Shown piece by piece: positions 47,982 through 55,377 of a stretch of 64,000 bases of DNA. A model generated the notes under the pieces. That model ran no database searches and was not told the DNA's origin. It was given only the letters and a program-made list of their open reading frames with translations. The translations under genes and the position numbers were made by a program. Numbering within the stretch: the stretch's first letter is position 1; each line of letters begins with the position of its first letter. Source of the DNA: Lysobacteraceae bacterium (GTDB lineage: Bacteria > Pseudomonadota > Gammaproteobacteria > Xanthomonadales > Rhodanobacteraceae); assembly GCA_028870665.1 (NCBI GenBank), contig JAGWPB010000005.1:1-64000 (forward strand). The letters run 5' to 3'.

Positions 47982-48853
47982 ATGCGCCGGTCCGCCCTGC
48001 CGCCGCCGGCGACCGCCTCGGCGTGACGCTGCTGTTTTCGCTGCTGCTGCATGCGGTGGTGATCCTCGGCATCACCTTCCGCATCGAGAAGCCGCGGCCG
48101 AGCCTGCCGGCGCTCGACGTCACCCTGCTCAATACCGCCAACGGCGAGACCCCGCGCCGGGCCGACTTCCTGGCCCAGGCCAACAACGCCGGTGGTGGCG
48201 ACCATGCGCGCGCGCGGCTGCCTGGCCGTCCGACCAGCGGTCCGCTACCCGAGGCCGAAGGCGCCGCACCGCAGCCGCTCGATCCGGCGGCACCGCAACC
48301 GCAGGCAGCCAGCGGCCCCGAGGTGCTCACCCAGCAGCGCGCCGCGGTGCGGATGATCAGCACGCCGCAGCACACGCAGGCGCCGGTGCAGGCGCTGCCG
48401 CCGGCCGTGATCCCGGTCGAGCAGCGCCTGGAAATGGCGCGCCTGGCCGCCGAAGTGCGCGCCGAGAGCGAGGCGTACGCCAGGCGCCCGCGACGCAAGT
48501 TCATCTCCGCCAACACCCGCGAATATGCCTACGCGGCCTACATGCGCGCATGGGTGGCGCGCATCGAGCGCGTCGGCAACCTGAATTATCCTGATGAAGC
48601 GCGTCGCCGCGAACTGCATGGCCAACTCGTGCTCACGGTCGGCCTGCACCATGACGGGAGCATCGCCAGCATCGACGTGATCAAGGGCTCGGGGCACCAG
48701 GTACTCGATGATGCCGCCATCCGCATCGTGCGCCTGGCGGCGCCGTTTCCGCCGCTGCCCGCGGTCAGGAACCGCGTCGACGAGCTCTACATCACCCGCA
48801 CCTGGCAGTTCCTCCCCGGCAACGTGTTGCGCGATGCCAGCGATGGCGGCTGA
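47978..48853 (+). CDS. TonB family energy transducer (TonB3-like)
   Basis: The 291-residue protein starts with GTG overlapping the gshB stop. It has one N-terminal transmembrane helix (about 13-34; LLFSLLLHAVVILGITF) with the conserved membrane His, a Pro/Ala/Gln-rich periplasmic spacer, a helical stretch (about 145-190) and a C-terminal TonB domain (about 200-285; NYPDEARRRELHGQLVLTV, APFPPLP). No exbB/exbD or receptor gene is nearby. The place between gshB and algH beside the Chp operon matches P. aeruginosa tonB3, which is reported to be needed for twitching motility, so a pilus-related role is more likely than iron uptake. Confidence 0.85.
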   Translation: MNAPVRPAAAGDRLGVTLLFSLLLHAVVILGITFRIEKPRPSLPALDVTLLNTANGETPRRADFLAQANNAGGGDHARARLPGRPTSGPLPEAEGAAPQPLDPAAPQPQAASGPEVLTQQRAAVRMISTPQHTQAPVQALPPAVIPVEQRLEMARLAAEVRAESEAYARRPRRKFISANTREYAYAAYMRAWVARIERVGNLNYPDEARRRELHGQLVLTVGLHHDGSIASIDVIKGSGHQVLDDAAIRIVRLAAPFPPLPAVRNRVDELYITRTWQFLPGNVLRDASDGG

Positions 48854-48874
48854 CGGCATGCAGCCCGCTGCCCG

Positions 48875-48886
48875 TAGAATGACCTC
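48875..48886 (+). promoter_or_regulatory. -10-like TAGAAT six bases before algH
   Basis: TAGAAT (48875-48880) ends six bases before the algH ATG; CTGACG at 48850-48855 is a possible -35 with a long 19-base spacer. This would give a leaderless algH transcript within the gshB-to-pyrB run. Confidence 0.4.
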
Positions 48887-49450
48887 ATGAGCGCGATCTC
48901 ATTCCTCACCGGCCATCTGCTGATCGCGATGCCGGGCCTGCGCGATCCCAACTTCGAGCATGGGGTAGCCTTTGTCTGCCAGCATGGCGAGGACGGCGCG
49001 ATGGGCCTGCTGATCAACCGCCTGTCCGATTACCGGCTGGGCGCGCTGCTGCAGCAGATGCAGCTGCCCTGCGAGGACATCGGCACCGCCGAGCAGCCGG
49101 TGCTCAGCGGTGGCCCGGTGCAACCCGAACGCGGTTTCGTGCTGCACCCTGCCGAGGGCCACTGGACATCCAGCTACCGCATCAACGACCGCCTGGCTCT
49201 GACCACGTCGCGCGACATCCTCGAGGCGATGGCGACCGGCCGCGGCCCCAGTCGCGCGCTGGTGGCACTGGGCTACGCCGGCTGGGAAGCCGGCCAGCTC
49301 GAGCAGGAACTGCGCGACAACGCCTGGCTGACGGTCGAGGCCGACGAGCCGCTGCTGTTCGACATCGCGCTCGAGCAGCGCTGGTCGGCCGCCGCCGCGC
49401 GTGTCGGTGTCGATGCGGCGCGCCTGGCCCATTACGCCGGCCACGCATGA
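48887..49450 (+). CDS. algH: YqgE/AlgH family protein
   Basis: The 187-residue protein belongs to DUF179, with FLTGHLLIAMPGLRDPNF at the start, GAMGLLINRL and LSGGPVQPERGFVLH. AlgH was described as an alginate regulator in Pseudomonas; the molecular function is not established. It is almost always next to ruvX (yqgF), as here, with an ATGA overlap, which suggests a link to nucleic-acid or translation functions. It is cytoplasmic with no signal peptide. Confidence 0.93.
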   Translation: MSAISFLTGHLLIAMPGLRDPNFEHGVAFVCQHGEDGAMGLLINRLSDYRLGALLQQMQLPCEDIGTAEQPVLSGGPVQPERGFVLHPAEGHWTSSYRINDRLALTTSRDILEAMATGRGPSRALVALGYAGWEAGQLEQELRDNAWLTVEADEPLLFDIALEQRWSAAAARVGVDAARLAHYAGHA

Positions 49451-49881
49451 GCGCGGCGCCGGCCTGCGTGCTCGGCTTCGACTTCGGCACCCGCTGCATC
49501 GGCGTCGCCGTCGGCGAGCGCATTACCGCCAGCGCGCGCGCATTGAAGACGATCGCGGCGCGCAACGGTGAACCGGAATGGCCCCACCTCGACGCCCTGA
49601 TCGGCGCCTGGCAGCCGGCTGCTCTGGTGGTCGGCCTGCCGCTGACACTCGACGGCGACGAGCAGGCCGTGTCGCGCGGAGCGCGGCGCTTTGCGGCGCG
49701 TCTCGGCGCGCGTTACGGTCTGCCGGTGCACCTGGCCGACGAGCGCCACACCTCGCAGGAAGCAGCGCGCCGCTTCGCCGGAGCTCGCGCGGCTGGACTG
49801 TCACGGCGACGCGATGCGCAGGGCCTCGATGCCGTGGCCGCCGCCGTCATCCTCGAAACCTGGCTGAGCGAATCCGCATGA
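49447..49881 (+). CDS. ruvX: Holliday junction resolvase-like nuclease RuvX (YqgF)
   Basis: The 144-residue RNase H-fold protein has LGFDFGTRCIGVAVG with the first catalytic Asp, VVGLPLTLDGDEQ, and LADERHTSQEA plus DAVAAAVILETWL for the remaining acidic residues. In E. coli YqgF processes the 5' end of pre-16S rRNA; a Holliday-junction role is also claimed. It overlaps both algH and pyrB by ATGA junctions. Confidence 0.94.
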   Translation: MSAAPACVLGFDFGTRCIGVAVGERITASARALKTIAARNGEPEWPHLDALIGAWQPAALVVGLPLTLDGDEQAVSRGARRFAARLGARYGLPVHLADERHTSQEAARRFAGARAAGLSRRRDAQGLDAVAAAVILETWLSESA

Positions 49882-50804
49882 GCGCCCGCTTGCGTCACCT
49901 GATCAGCCTCGAGCATCTCGACGCCGAAACCCTGACACGCCTGCTCGACCGCGCCGAGTCGCTGCGCGAGGCCTGCGCGCACGGCACTCGCAAACTCGAT
50001 CTGCTGACCGGTCGCACCGTGCTGAATCTGTTCTTCGAACCGTCCACGCGCACGCGCACCTCGTTCGAGCTGGCGGCGCGCCGGCTGGGCGCCGACGTGG
50101 TCAACTTCGATCTCGGCAATTCCTCGACCAGCAAGGGTGAAACCCTGCTCGATACGCTGCACACGCTGGAAGCGATGCATCTCGACGCGTTGGTGGTGCG
50201 GCATCGCGAATCCGGCACGCCGGAATACCTGGTCAGGCACGCCGCCAGCGGCGTCGCGGTGATCAATGCCGGCGACGGCAATCACGCGCACCCGACCCAG
50301 GGCCTGCTCGACGCCCTGACGGTGCGCCAGCATCGTCGCGACCTGCACACGCTGACCGTGACCATCTGCGGCGACGTGCTGCATTCGCGGGTGGCGCGTT
50401 CCGACGTGCACGCCTTCGGCGCGCTGGGCGTGCGCGAGATCCGCCTGTGCGGACCGGCGGCGCTGCTGCCGGCGCCGGCCGAGTTCCGCGGCTGCCGGGT
50501 CATGGAGGATTTCGACGCCGCGATCGCAGGCGCCGATGTGGCAATCATGCTGCGTCTGCAGAAGGAGCGCATGGCGGCGACCCAGCTGCCGGACGAAGCC
50601 GCTTACTTCACCCGCTACGGTCTCGATGCGGCGCGACTGAAACGCGCCGCGCCGGACTGCATGGTGATGCATCCGGGGCCGATCAACCGCGGCATCGAGA
50701 TCGCCTCCGACGTGGCCGACGGTGCGCACTCGCGCATCCTCGAGCAGGTCGCCAACGGCGTGTTCGTGCGCATGGCGGTATTGGCCGAGGTGCTCGGCCG
50801 CTGA
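49878..50804 (+). CDS. pyrB: Aspartate carbamoyltransferase catalytic subunit
   Basis: The 308-residue enzyme condenses carbamoyl phosphate and aspartate. It has the carbamoyl phosphate loop FFEPSTRTRTSFE, the 80s loop NSSTSKGETLLD, NAGDGNHAHPTQ and MHPGPINRGIE. The Pseudomonas gene order is pyrR-pyrB-pyrC'; here neither pyrR before it nor pyrC' after it is present, and no pyrI regulatory gene is adjacent. It is last in gshB-tonB-algH-ruvX-pyrB. Confidence 0.96.
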   Translation: MSARLRHLISLEHLDAETLTRLLDRAESLREACAHGTRKLDLLTGRTVLNLFFEPSTRTRTSFELAARRLGADVVNFDLGNSSTSKGETLLDTLHTLEAMHLDALVVRHRESGTPEYLVRHAASGVAVINAGDGNHAHPTQGLLDALTVRQHRRDLHTLTVTICGDVLHSRVARSDVHAFGALGVREIRLCGPAALLPAPAEFRGCRVMEDFDAAIAGADVAIMLRLQKERMAATQLPDEAAYFTRYGLDAARLKRAAPDCMVMHPGPINRGIEIASDVADGAHSRILEQVANGVFVRMAVLAEVLGR

Positions 50805-51098
50805 CGACGCCCCGGGCGGCGCGCAGCCGATCCCCGCGACGCGTCAAGCCCGATCAGCCGGCCGGCGTCGCGCCATTTGCCGGGCGTCGCGGCAGATCGC
50901 GCTGTGCAGACCCATGCGGGACGGGCCGGTGAGCACCGCAATGAAAGGTCCTGCGGCGGGGCAAGCACCGCGGCCAGCTCCGCGGACGGGGCCGGCGATC
51001 GTGCGACTCGTCGCAAGCCGGGTGGCGTCGACAACGACGAACGCCGCAAGCCGGACCTTCCCGAATCGGCGCGCCCGGGATGCCGCGCCCGTCAGGGA
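50805..51098. other. 294-bp convergent gap between pyrB and pilU
   Basis: The gap lies between convergent 3' ends. Frames through it are Arg-rich and carry no recognisable protein. It should contain terminators for both sides, but no hairpin with a T-run is visible. In Pseudomonas this place holds pyrC', so the stretch may be where that gene was lost. Confidence 0.45.
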
Positions 51099-52229
51099 TC
51101 AGCGCTGCTCGGCCAGCTGCACGTCGCCCAGGCCCTCGACCAGCGTGTGCGCGTCGCCGCCGCGCGACAGCTTGATGCGCAACCGCACCTCGTTGGCGCT
51201 GTCGGCGTGACGCAGTGCGTCCTCGTAGGAAATCTCGCCGGCCTGGTACAGCTCGAACAGGCTCTGATCGAAGGTGCGCATGCCGAGATTGGTGGATTCC
51301 TTCATCACGTCCTTGAGCTTGTGCACCTCGCCCTTGCGGATGTAGTCCTGCACCAGCGGCGTGCCCAGCATCACCTCCATCGCCACCCGCCGCGCCTTGC
51401 CGTCCGGGGTCGGGATCAGCTGCTGCGCGACGACGCCCTTGAGGTTGAGCGACAGGTCCATGTAGAGCTGCTCGCGGCGATCCTCGGCGAAGAAGTGGAT
51501 GATGCGGTCGAGCGCCTGGTTGGCGTTGTTGGCGTGCAGCGTGCACAGGCACAAGTGGCCGGTTTCGGCGAAATTGACCGCGTGCTCCATCGTCTCGCGC
51601 GTGCGCACCTCGCCGATCATGATCACGTCGGGCGCCTGGCGCAGGGTGTTCTTCAGGGCGTTTTCCCAGCTGTCGGTGTCGATGCCGAGTTCGCGCTGGG
51701 TGATGATGCAGCCCTCGTGCTTGTGCACGTATTCGATCGGGTCCTCGATGGTGATGATGTGCCCGGTCGAGTTCTGGTTGCGGTAACCGATCATCGCCGC
51801 CAGCGAGGTCGATTTGCCGGTGCCGGTGGCGCCGACGAAGATGATGATGCCGCGCTTGGTCATCGCCAGCTGCTTGATGATCGGCGGCAGGCTCAGCTCC
51901 TCGACCGTGGGGATGCGCGTCTCGATACGCCGCAGCACCATGCCGACGCAATTGCGCTGGTAGAAGCAGCTGACGCGGAAGCGGCCGACACCCGACACGC
52001 TGATCGCGAACTGGCACTCGTGGGTCTTCTCGAACTCCTCGCGCTGTGAGGGCGTCATCACGTTCAGCACCATGTCGCGCGACTGCTGCGCGGTCAGCGG
52101 GTTCTGGGTGATCGGCGCGATGCGGCCGTTGACCTTCATCGACGGCGGCATGCCGGCGGTGATGAACAGGTCGGACGCCTTCTTGTGCGCCATCAGCTTG
52201 AGGAACGAGGTGAAATCGATGGTGCTCAT
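51099..52229 (-). CDS. pilU: Type IV pilus retraction ATPase PilU
   Basis: The 376-residue secretion-type ATPase has an N-terminal PAS-like domain and a RecA-like core with Walker A GATGTGKST (133-141), the Asp box IITIEDPIEYVH, Walker B VIMIGEVRTRETM and the His box LCLCTLHANNANQ. Its length and a C-terminal tail beyond the PilT end (SANEVRLRIKLSRGGD) mark it as PilU rather than PilT. It assists PilT in forceful retraction. It follows pilT by 41 bp. Confidence 0.95.
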   Translation of the reverse strand: MSTIDFTSFLKLMAHKKASDLFITAGMPPSMKVNGRIAPITQNPLTAQQSRDMVLNVMTPSQREEFEKTHECQFAISVSGVGRFRVSCFYQRNCVGMVLRRIETRIPTVEELSLPPIIKQLAMTKRGIIIFVGATGTGKSTSLAAMIGYRNQNSTGHIITIEDPIEYVHKHEGCIITQRELGIDTDSWENALKNTLRQAPDVIMIGEVRTRETMEHAVNFAETGHLCLCTLHANNANQALDRIIHFFAEDRREQLYMDLSLNLKGVVAQQLIPTPDGKARRVAMEVMLGTPLVQDYIRKGEVHKLKDVMKESTNLGMRTFDQSLFELYQAGEISYEDALRHADSANEVRLRIKLSRGGDAHTLVEGLGDVQLAEQR

Positions 52230-52270
52230 CGCGATTCTCCGAAACCCGGATGTCCGTCAAGGCGGGCCGA

Positions 52271-53308
52271 TTACTTGAACACTTCCTTGTTCTTGGCGTA
52301 GGAGAGCGCCTGCTGGCGCGTCACCAAGCCGCGGCGCACCAGATCCTGCAGGCACTGGTCCATGGTCTGCATGCCGTACTGCTGGCCGGTCTGGATGGAC
52401 GAATACATCTGCGCGACCTTGTCCTCGCGGATCAGGTTCCTGATCGCGGGAATGCCGACCATGATCTCGTGCGCGGCGATGCGACCGCCGCCCACCTTCT
52501 TCAGCAGCGACTGCGCGATCACCGCGCGCAGCGACTCCGAGAGCATCGAGCGCACCATCGGCTTCTCGCCGGCGGGGAACACGTCGATGATGCGGTCGAT
52601 GGTCTTGGCCGCCGACGAGGTATGCAGCGTCGCGAACACCAGATGACCGGTCTCCGCGGCGGTCAGCGCCAGGCGGATGGTCTCGATGTCGCGCATTTCG
52701 CCGACCATGATGTAGTCGGGATCCTCGCGCAGCGCCGAGCGCAGCGCCTCGTTGAAGCCGTGCGTGTCACGGTGCACTTCGCGCTGGTTGATCAGGCATT
52801 TCTGCGAGGTGTGCACGAACTCGATCGGGTCCTCGATGGTGAGGATGTGGCCGTATTCGTTCTTGTTGACGTGGTCGACCATCGCCGCCAGCGTGGTCGA
52901 CTTGCCCGAACCGGTCGGCCCCGTGCACAGGATCAGGCCTTGCGGCTGCTCGATCAGCTCCTTGAAGATCTTCGGCGTGGCCAGGTCCTCCAGCGTCAGC
53001 ACCTCCGAGGGAATGGTGCGAAACACCGCCGCGGCGCCGCGGTTCTGGTTGAACGAGTTGACGCGAAAGCGCGCCAGGCCCGGGATCTCGAACGAGAAAT
53101 CGACCTCGAGGAACTCCTCGTAGTCGCGACGCTGCTTGTCCGACATGATGTCGTAGATCAGCGTATGCACCTGCTTGTGATCCAGTGCCGGGATGTTGAT
53201 GCGGCGCACATCGCCGTCAACACGGATCATCGGCGGCAGGCCGGCGGACAGATGCAGGTCGGAGGCTTTATTCTTGACCGAGAAGGCCAGCAGTTCGGCA
53301 ATATCCAT
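52271..53308 (-). CDS. pilT: Type IV pilus retraction ATPase PilT
   Basis: The ATG at 53308 (MDIAELLAFSVKNKASDLHL) is the conserved PilT start and has GGGGGA about eight bases upstream. The 345-residue hexameric ATPase has Walker A GPTGSGKST (130-138), the Asp box ILTIEDPIEFVH, Walker B YIMVGEMRDIETI, the His box LVFATLHTSSAAKT and the AIRNLIRE retraction motif. It depolymerises pili for twitching motility and DNA uptake, the output controlled by PilG/PilH of the Chp system 5 kb away. Confidence 0.97.
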   Translation of the reverse strand: MDIAELLAFSVKNKASDLHLSAGLPPMIRVDGDVRRINIPALDHKQVHTLIYDIMSDKQRRDYEEFLEVDFSFEIPGLARFRVNSFNQNRGAAAVFRTIPSEVLTLEDLATPKIFKELIEQPQGLILCTGPTGSGKSTTLAAMVDHVNKNEYGHILTIEDPIEFVHTSQKCLINQREVHRDTHGFNEALRSALREDPDYIMVGEMRDIETIRLALTAAETGHLVFATLHTSSAAKTIDRIIDVFPAGEKPMVRSMLSESLRAVIAQSLLKKVGGGRIAAHEIMVGIPAIRNLIREDKVAQMYSSIQTGQQYGMQTMDQCLQDLVRRGLVTRQQALSYAKNKEVFK

Positions 53309-53337
53309 GCGCGACATCCCCCGTGCGTTGACGCACA

Positions 53338-53376
53338 TTCCCAGCGGCGACGCGCTCGAGTATAGCGCGCGCTATC
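53338..53376 (+). promoter_or_regulatory. Overlapping divergent promoters of yggS and pilT with a palindrome
   Basis: Rightward, TTCCCA (53338-53343) and TATAGC (53361-53366) are 17 bases apart, 26 bases before yggS. Leftward, TATACT (53364-53359) overlaps it, about 50 bases before pilT. The hexamers sit in a perfect 14-base palindrome ATAGCGCGCGCTAT (53362-53375), which could be an operator. A second inverted repeat, GTGCGTTGACGCAC, lies at 53323-53336. Confidence 0.5.
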
Positions 53377-53392
53377 AGGCAAGCATGCGCCG

Positions 53393-54055
53393 ATGAACGC
53401 GCTCCCGGAAAGTCATGCTGCGGTGCGCCAATCGGTGCTTGCCGCGGCGCGCGATGTGCGTCTGCTCGCCGTCAGCAAGACCCGGCCCGCCACGGCACTG
53501 CGTGCGCTGGCGGCACAGGGCCAGCGCGCCTTCGGCGAGAACTACGTGCAGGAAGCGTTGGCCAAGCAGCGCGCACTGGTCGATCTCGATCTCGAATGGC
53601 ACCTGATCGGGCCGCTGCAATCGAACAAGTGCCGTGAGGTCGCGTTGCATTTCGACTGGCTGGAAAGCCTCGACCGCGAAAAGTTGATCGCGCCGCTGGA
53701 CCGCCACCGACCCGCCGACCGCGCCCCGCTGAACGTGCTGATCCAGGTCAACATCGACGACGAGGACAGCAAGTCCGGCTGCGCGCCGGAAGACGTTTCG
53801 GCACTGGCCGCCGCCGTCACCGCTGCTCCGCGACTGCAACTGCGCGGATTGATGGCGATCCCCGCGCCGCATGCGGATCCGTCGCAGCGCCGCGCAGCCT
53901 TCCGGCGCATGCGTGCCCTGTTCGATGCCCTGCGCGCCGAACATCCCGATATCGATACGCTGTCGATGGGCATGTCCGACGACTTCGAACTGGCGATCGC
54001 CGAGGGCGCCACCGAGGTGCGGATCGGCAGCGCGCTGTTCGGGCCGCGCGAGTGA
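53393..54055 (+). CDS. PLP homeostasis protein YggS
   Basis: The 220-residue protein is an alanine-racemase-like barrel of the YggS/PLPBP family. The PLP lysine is Lys29 in LLAVSKTRPA; AFGENYVQEA, WHLIGPLQSNK, VNIDDEDSKSG and the C-terminal MGMSDDFELAIAEG...VRIGSALFG are all typical. It buffers pyridoxal phosphate in the cytoplasm and affects amino-acid pools. Next to pilT and before proC-yggT, the order is as in Pseudomonas. A -17-spaced promoter precedes it. A heptamer array begins five bases after its stop. Confidence 0.95.
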   Translation: MNALPESHAAVRQSVLAAARDVRLLAVSKTRPATALRALAAQGQRAFGENYVQEALAKQRALVDLDLEWHLIGPLQSNKCREVALHFDWLESLDREKLIAPLDRHRPADRAPLNVLIQVNIDDEDSKSGCAPEDVSALAAAVTAAPRLQLRGLMAIPAPHADPSQRRAAFRRMRALFDALRAEHPDIDTLSMGMSDDFELAIAEGATEVRIGSALFGPRE

Positions 54056-54060
54056 ATCGC

Positions 54061-54123
54061 GGGACTCGGGACTCGGGACTCGGGACTCGGGACTCGGGAC
54101 TCGGGACTCGGGACTCGGGACTC
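54061..54123 (+). repeat. Heptamer tandem repeat (GGGACTC)9
   Basis: Nine perfect copies of GGGACTC lie immediately after yggS. A degenerate tenth copy leads into an inverted-repeat element. Seven is not a multiple of three, so each repeat array is read in all three frames and the encoded peptide is meaningless. Confidence 0.95.
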
Positions 54124-54134
54124 GGATTCAAGCT

Positions 54135-54236
54135 TGTCACCCTGAGCGTAGCGAAGGGTCTGTCTCGCCGGCAGGCGGGTGAGCGCTGCCGAAACGTGGC
54201 CGCGCGGAAAGATCCTTCACTGCGTTCAGGATGACA
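54135..54236. repeat. REP-like imperfect inverted repeat
   Basis: The 27-base arms at 54135-54161 and 54210-54236 (reverse complement) match at 22 of 27 positions; all five differences are transitions and three would form G-U pairs in one RNA strand. The arm sequence begins TGTCACCCTGAGCG and resembles a dispersed palindromic element I recall from many bacterial genomes. The 48-base centre is unrelated sequence. Confidence 0.75.
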
Positions 54237-54241
54237 GCCTG

Positions 54242-54409
54242 CTCTTTCCTCTTTCCTCTTTCCTCTTTCCTCTTTCCTCTTTCCTCTTTCCTCTTTCCTC
54301 TTTCCTCTTTCCTCTTTCCTCTTTCCTCTTTCCTCTTTCCGCTTTCCGCTTTCCGCTTTCCGCTTTCCGCTCCCCGCTCCCCGCTCCCCGCTCCCCGCTC
54401 CCCGCTCCC
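54242..54409 (+). repeat. Composite heptamer array: (CTCTTTC)14 (CGCTTTC)4 (CGCTCCC)6
   Basis: Twenty-four heptamers run in one unbroken register: fourteen CTCTTTC, then four CGCTTTC, then six CGCTCCC. Each block differs from the next by one or two bases. Degenerate units continue to about 54442. The strand is purely pyrimidine over the first block and could form triplex or other non-B structure. Any protein read through it would be repetitive and is not credible. Confidence 0.95.
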
Positions 54410-54463
54410 CGCTCTCCTCGCTCCCCCGCTTCCCGCTCCCCACTGCCGTCCCTGATAAGCCTC

Positions 54464-54469
54464 TAGAAT
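54464..54469 (+). promoter_or_regulatory. -10-like TAGAAT upstream of proC
   Basis: TAGAAT lies 37 bases before the proC ATG, just downstream of the heptamer array. The -35 position falls in the degenerate end of the array, so variation in repeat number would change the upstream context of this promoter. Confidence 0.4.
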
Positions 54470-54506
54470 CAGGAGTTCGGATATCTACGGATCACTGGCG
54501 CCCAGC

Positions 54507-55373
54507 ATGCACTCGCATCCACCCGCGTCCCGCGTCCCGAGCCCCGAGCCCCGATCGGGACCGATTGCCTTCCTCGGCGGCGGCAACATGGCGCGCGCGC
54601 TGATCAGCGGCCTGCTGCGCAGCGGTACGTCGCCCGCGTCGCTGCGGGTTTCCGAGCCGCGCCCCGAAGCACGCCGCGAACTGGCGCAGGGCTTCGGCAT
54701 CGCCACCCATGCGGACAATGCCGAGGCGGCGCGTGGCGCCGCACTGTGGGTGCTGGCGGTCAAGCCGCAGGTGCTGCACACGGTCTGCACGGCGCTGGCG
54801 CCGCTGGCGCAGACCGGACAGCCGCTGGTGCTGTCGATCGCCGCGGGCATCCGCAGCGACCAGATCGAGCGCTGGCTGGGTGGTGATCTCGCGCTGGTGC
54901 GCGCCATGCCCAACACACCCGCGCTGCTCGGCGCCGGAGCCACCGGGCTGCATGCCAACGCCAAGGTTGATGACGCCGGGCGCGCGCTGATCGAACGGGT
55001 GCTGGGCGCGGTCGGCGTCACCTGCTGGATCGACGACGAGGCGCAGATGGACGTCGTGACCGCGCTCTCGGGATCCGGACCGGCGTATTTTTTCCTGCTC
55101 GTCGAAGCGCTGGAACAGGCCGCCGTCGCCCACGGCCTGCCGCGCGAGGTGGCGCGACGGCTCGCGTCCCAGACCTGTTTCGGCGCCGGACGCATGCTGC
55201 TCGAGGACGGCGCCACGGCCGGCGAGCTTCGACAGCGCGTCACCTCACCGGGCGGCACCACCGCCGCGGCGCTGGAACGCTTCGCCGCGGGCGGCTTCGC
55301 GGCGCTGGTTGCCGAGAGCCTGGCCGCTGCCACTCGGCGTGGCGCCGAGCTTTCGGCGCTGGCGCAGGACTGA
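54507..55373 (+). CDS. proC: Pyrroline-5-carboxylate reductase
   Basis: The 288-residue enzyme makes proline from pyrroline-5-carboxylate with NAD(P)H. The Rossmann core starts at IAFLGGGNMARALISGL; VKPQV, AMPNTPA and the ALSGSGPAYFFLLVEAL signature with LASQTCFGAGRMLLE follow. About 18 residues precede the core, where E. coli ProC has about four; residues 6-17 are encoded by five heptamers of the CCCGAGC type. The upstream array ends only about 65 bases before the ATG. It is followed by yggT after 4 bp. Confidence 0.94.
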   Translation: MHSHPPASRVPSPEPRSGPIAFLGGGNMARALISGLLRSGTSPASLRVSEPRPEARRELAQGFGIATHADNAEAARGAALWVLAVKPQVLHTVCTALAPLAQTGQPLVLSIAAGIRSDQIERWLGGDLALVRAMPNTPALLGAGATGLHANAKVDDAGRALIERVLGAVGVTCWIDDEAQMDVVTALSGSGPAYFFLLVEALEQAAVAHGLPREVARRLASQTCFGAGRMLLEDGATAGELRQRVTSPGGTTAAALERFAAGGFAALVAESLAAATRRGAELSALAQD

Positions 55374-55377
55374 CGCC

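Noticed and set aside
47978-48853. Iron-uptake TonB system
   Set aside because: No exbB, exbD or TonB-dependent receptor is adjacent, and the neighbourhood matches tonB3 of the twitching locus.
50805-51098. Remnant of pyrC' between pyrB and pilU
   Set aside because: Neither strand shows dihydroorotase-like phrases; nothing in the 294 bp can be read as a decayed gene with confidence.
54052-54234. A 60-codon frame reading as repeats of RDSGLGT
   Set aside because: It is the (GGGACTC)9 array read through; peptides of this kind are common spurious annotations.
54061-54442. CRISPR array
   Set aside because: The repeat unit is seven bases with no spacers and there are no cas genes.
54179-54466. 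A 95-codon frame of Phe-Pro-Leu-Ser repeats
   Set aside because: It is only the heptamer array translated; a period of seven bases gives the same peptide pattern in every frame.
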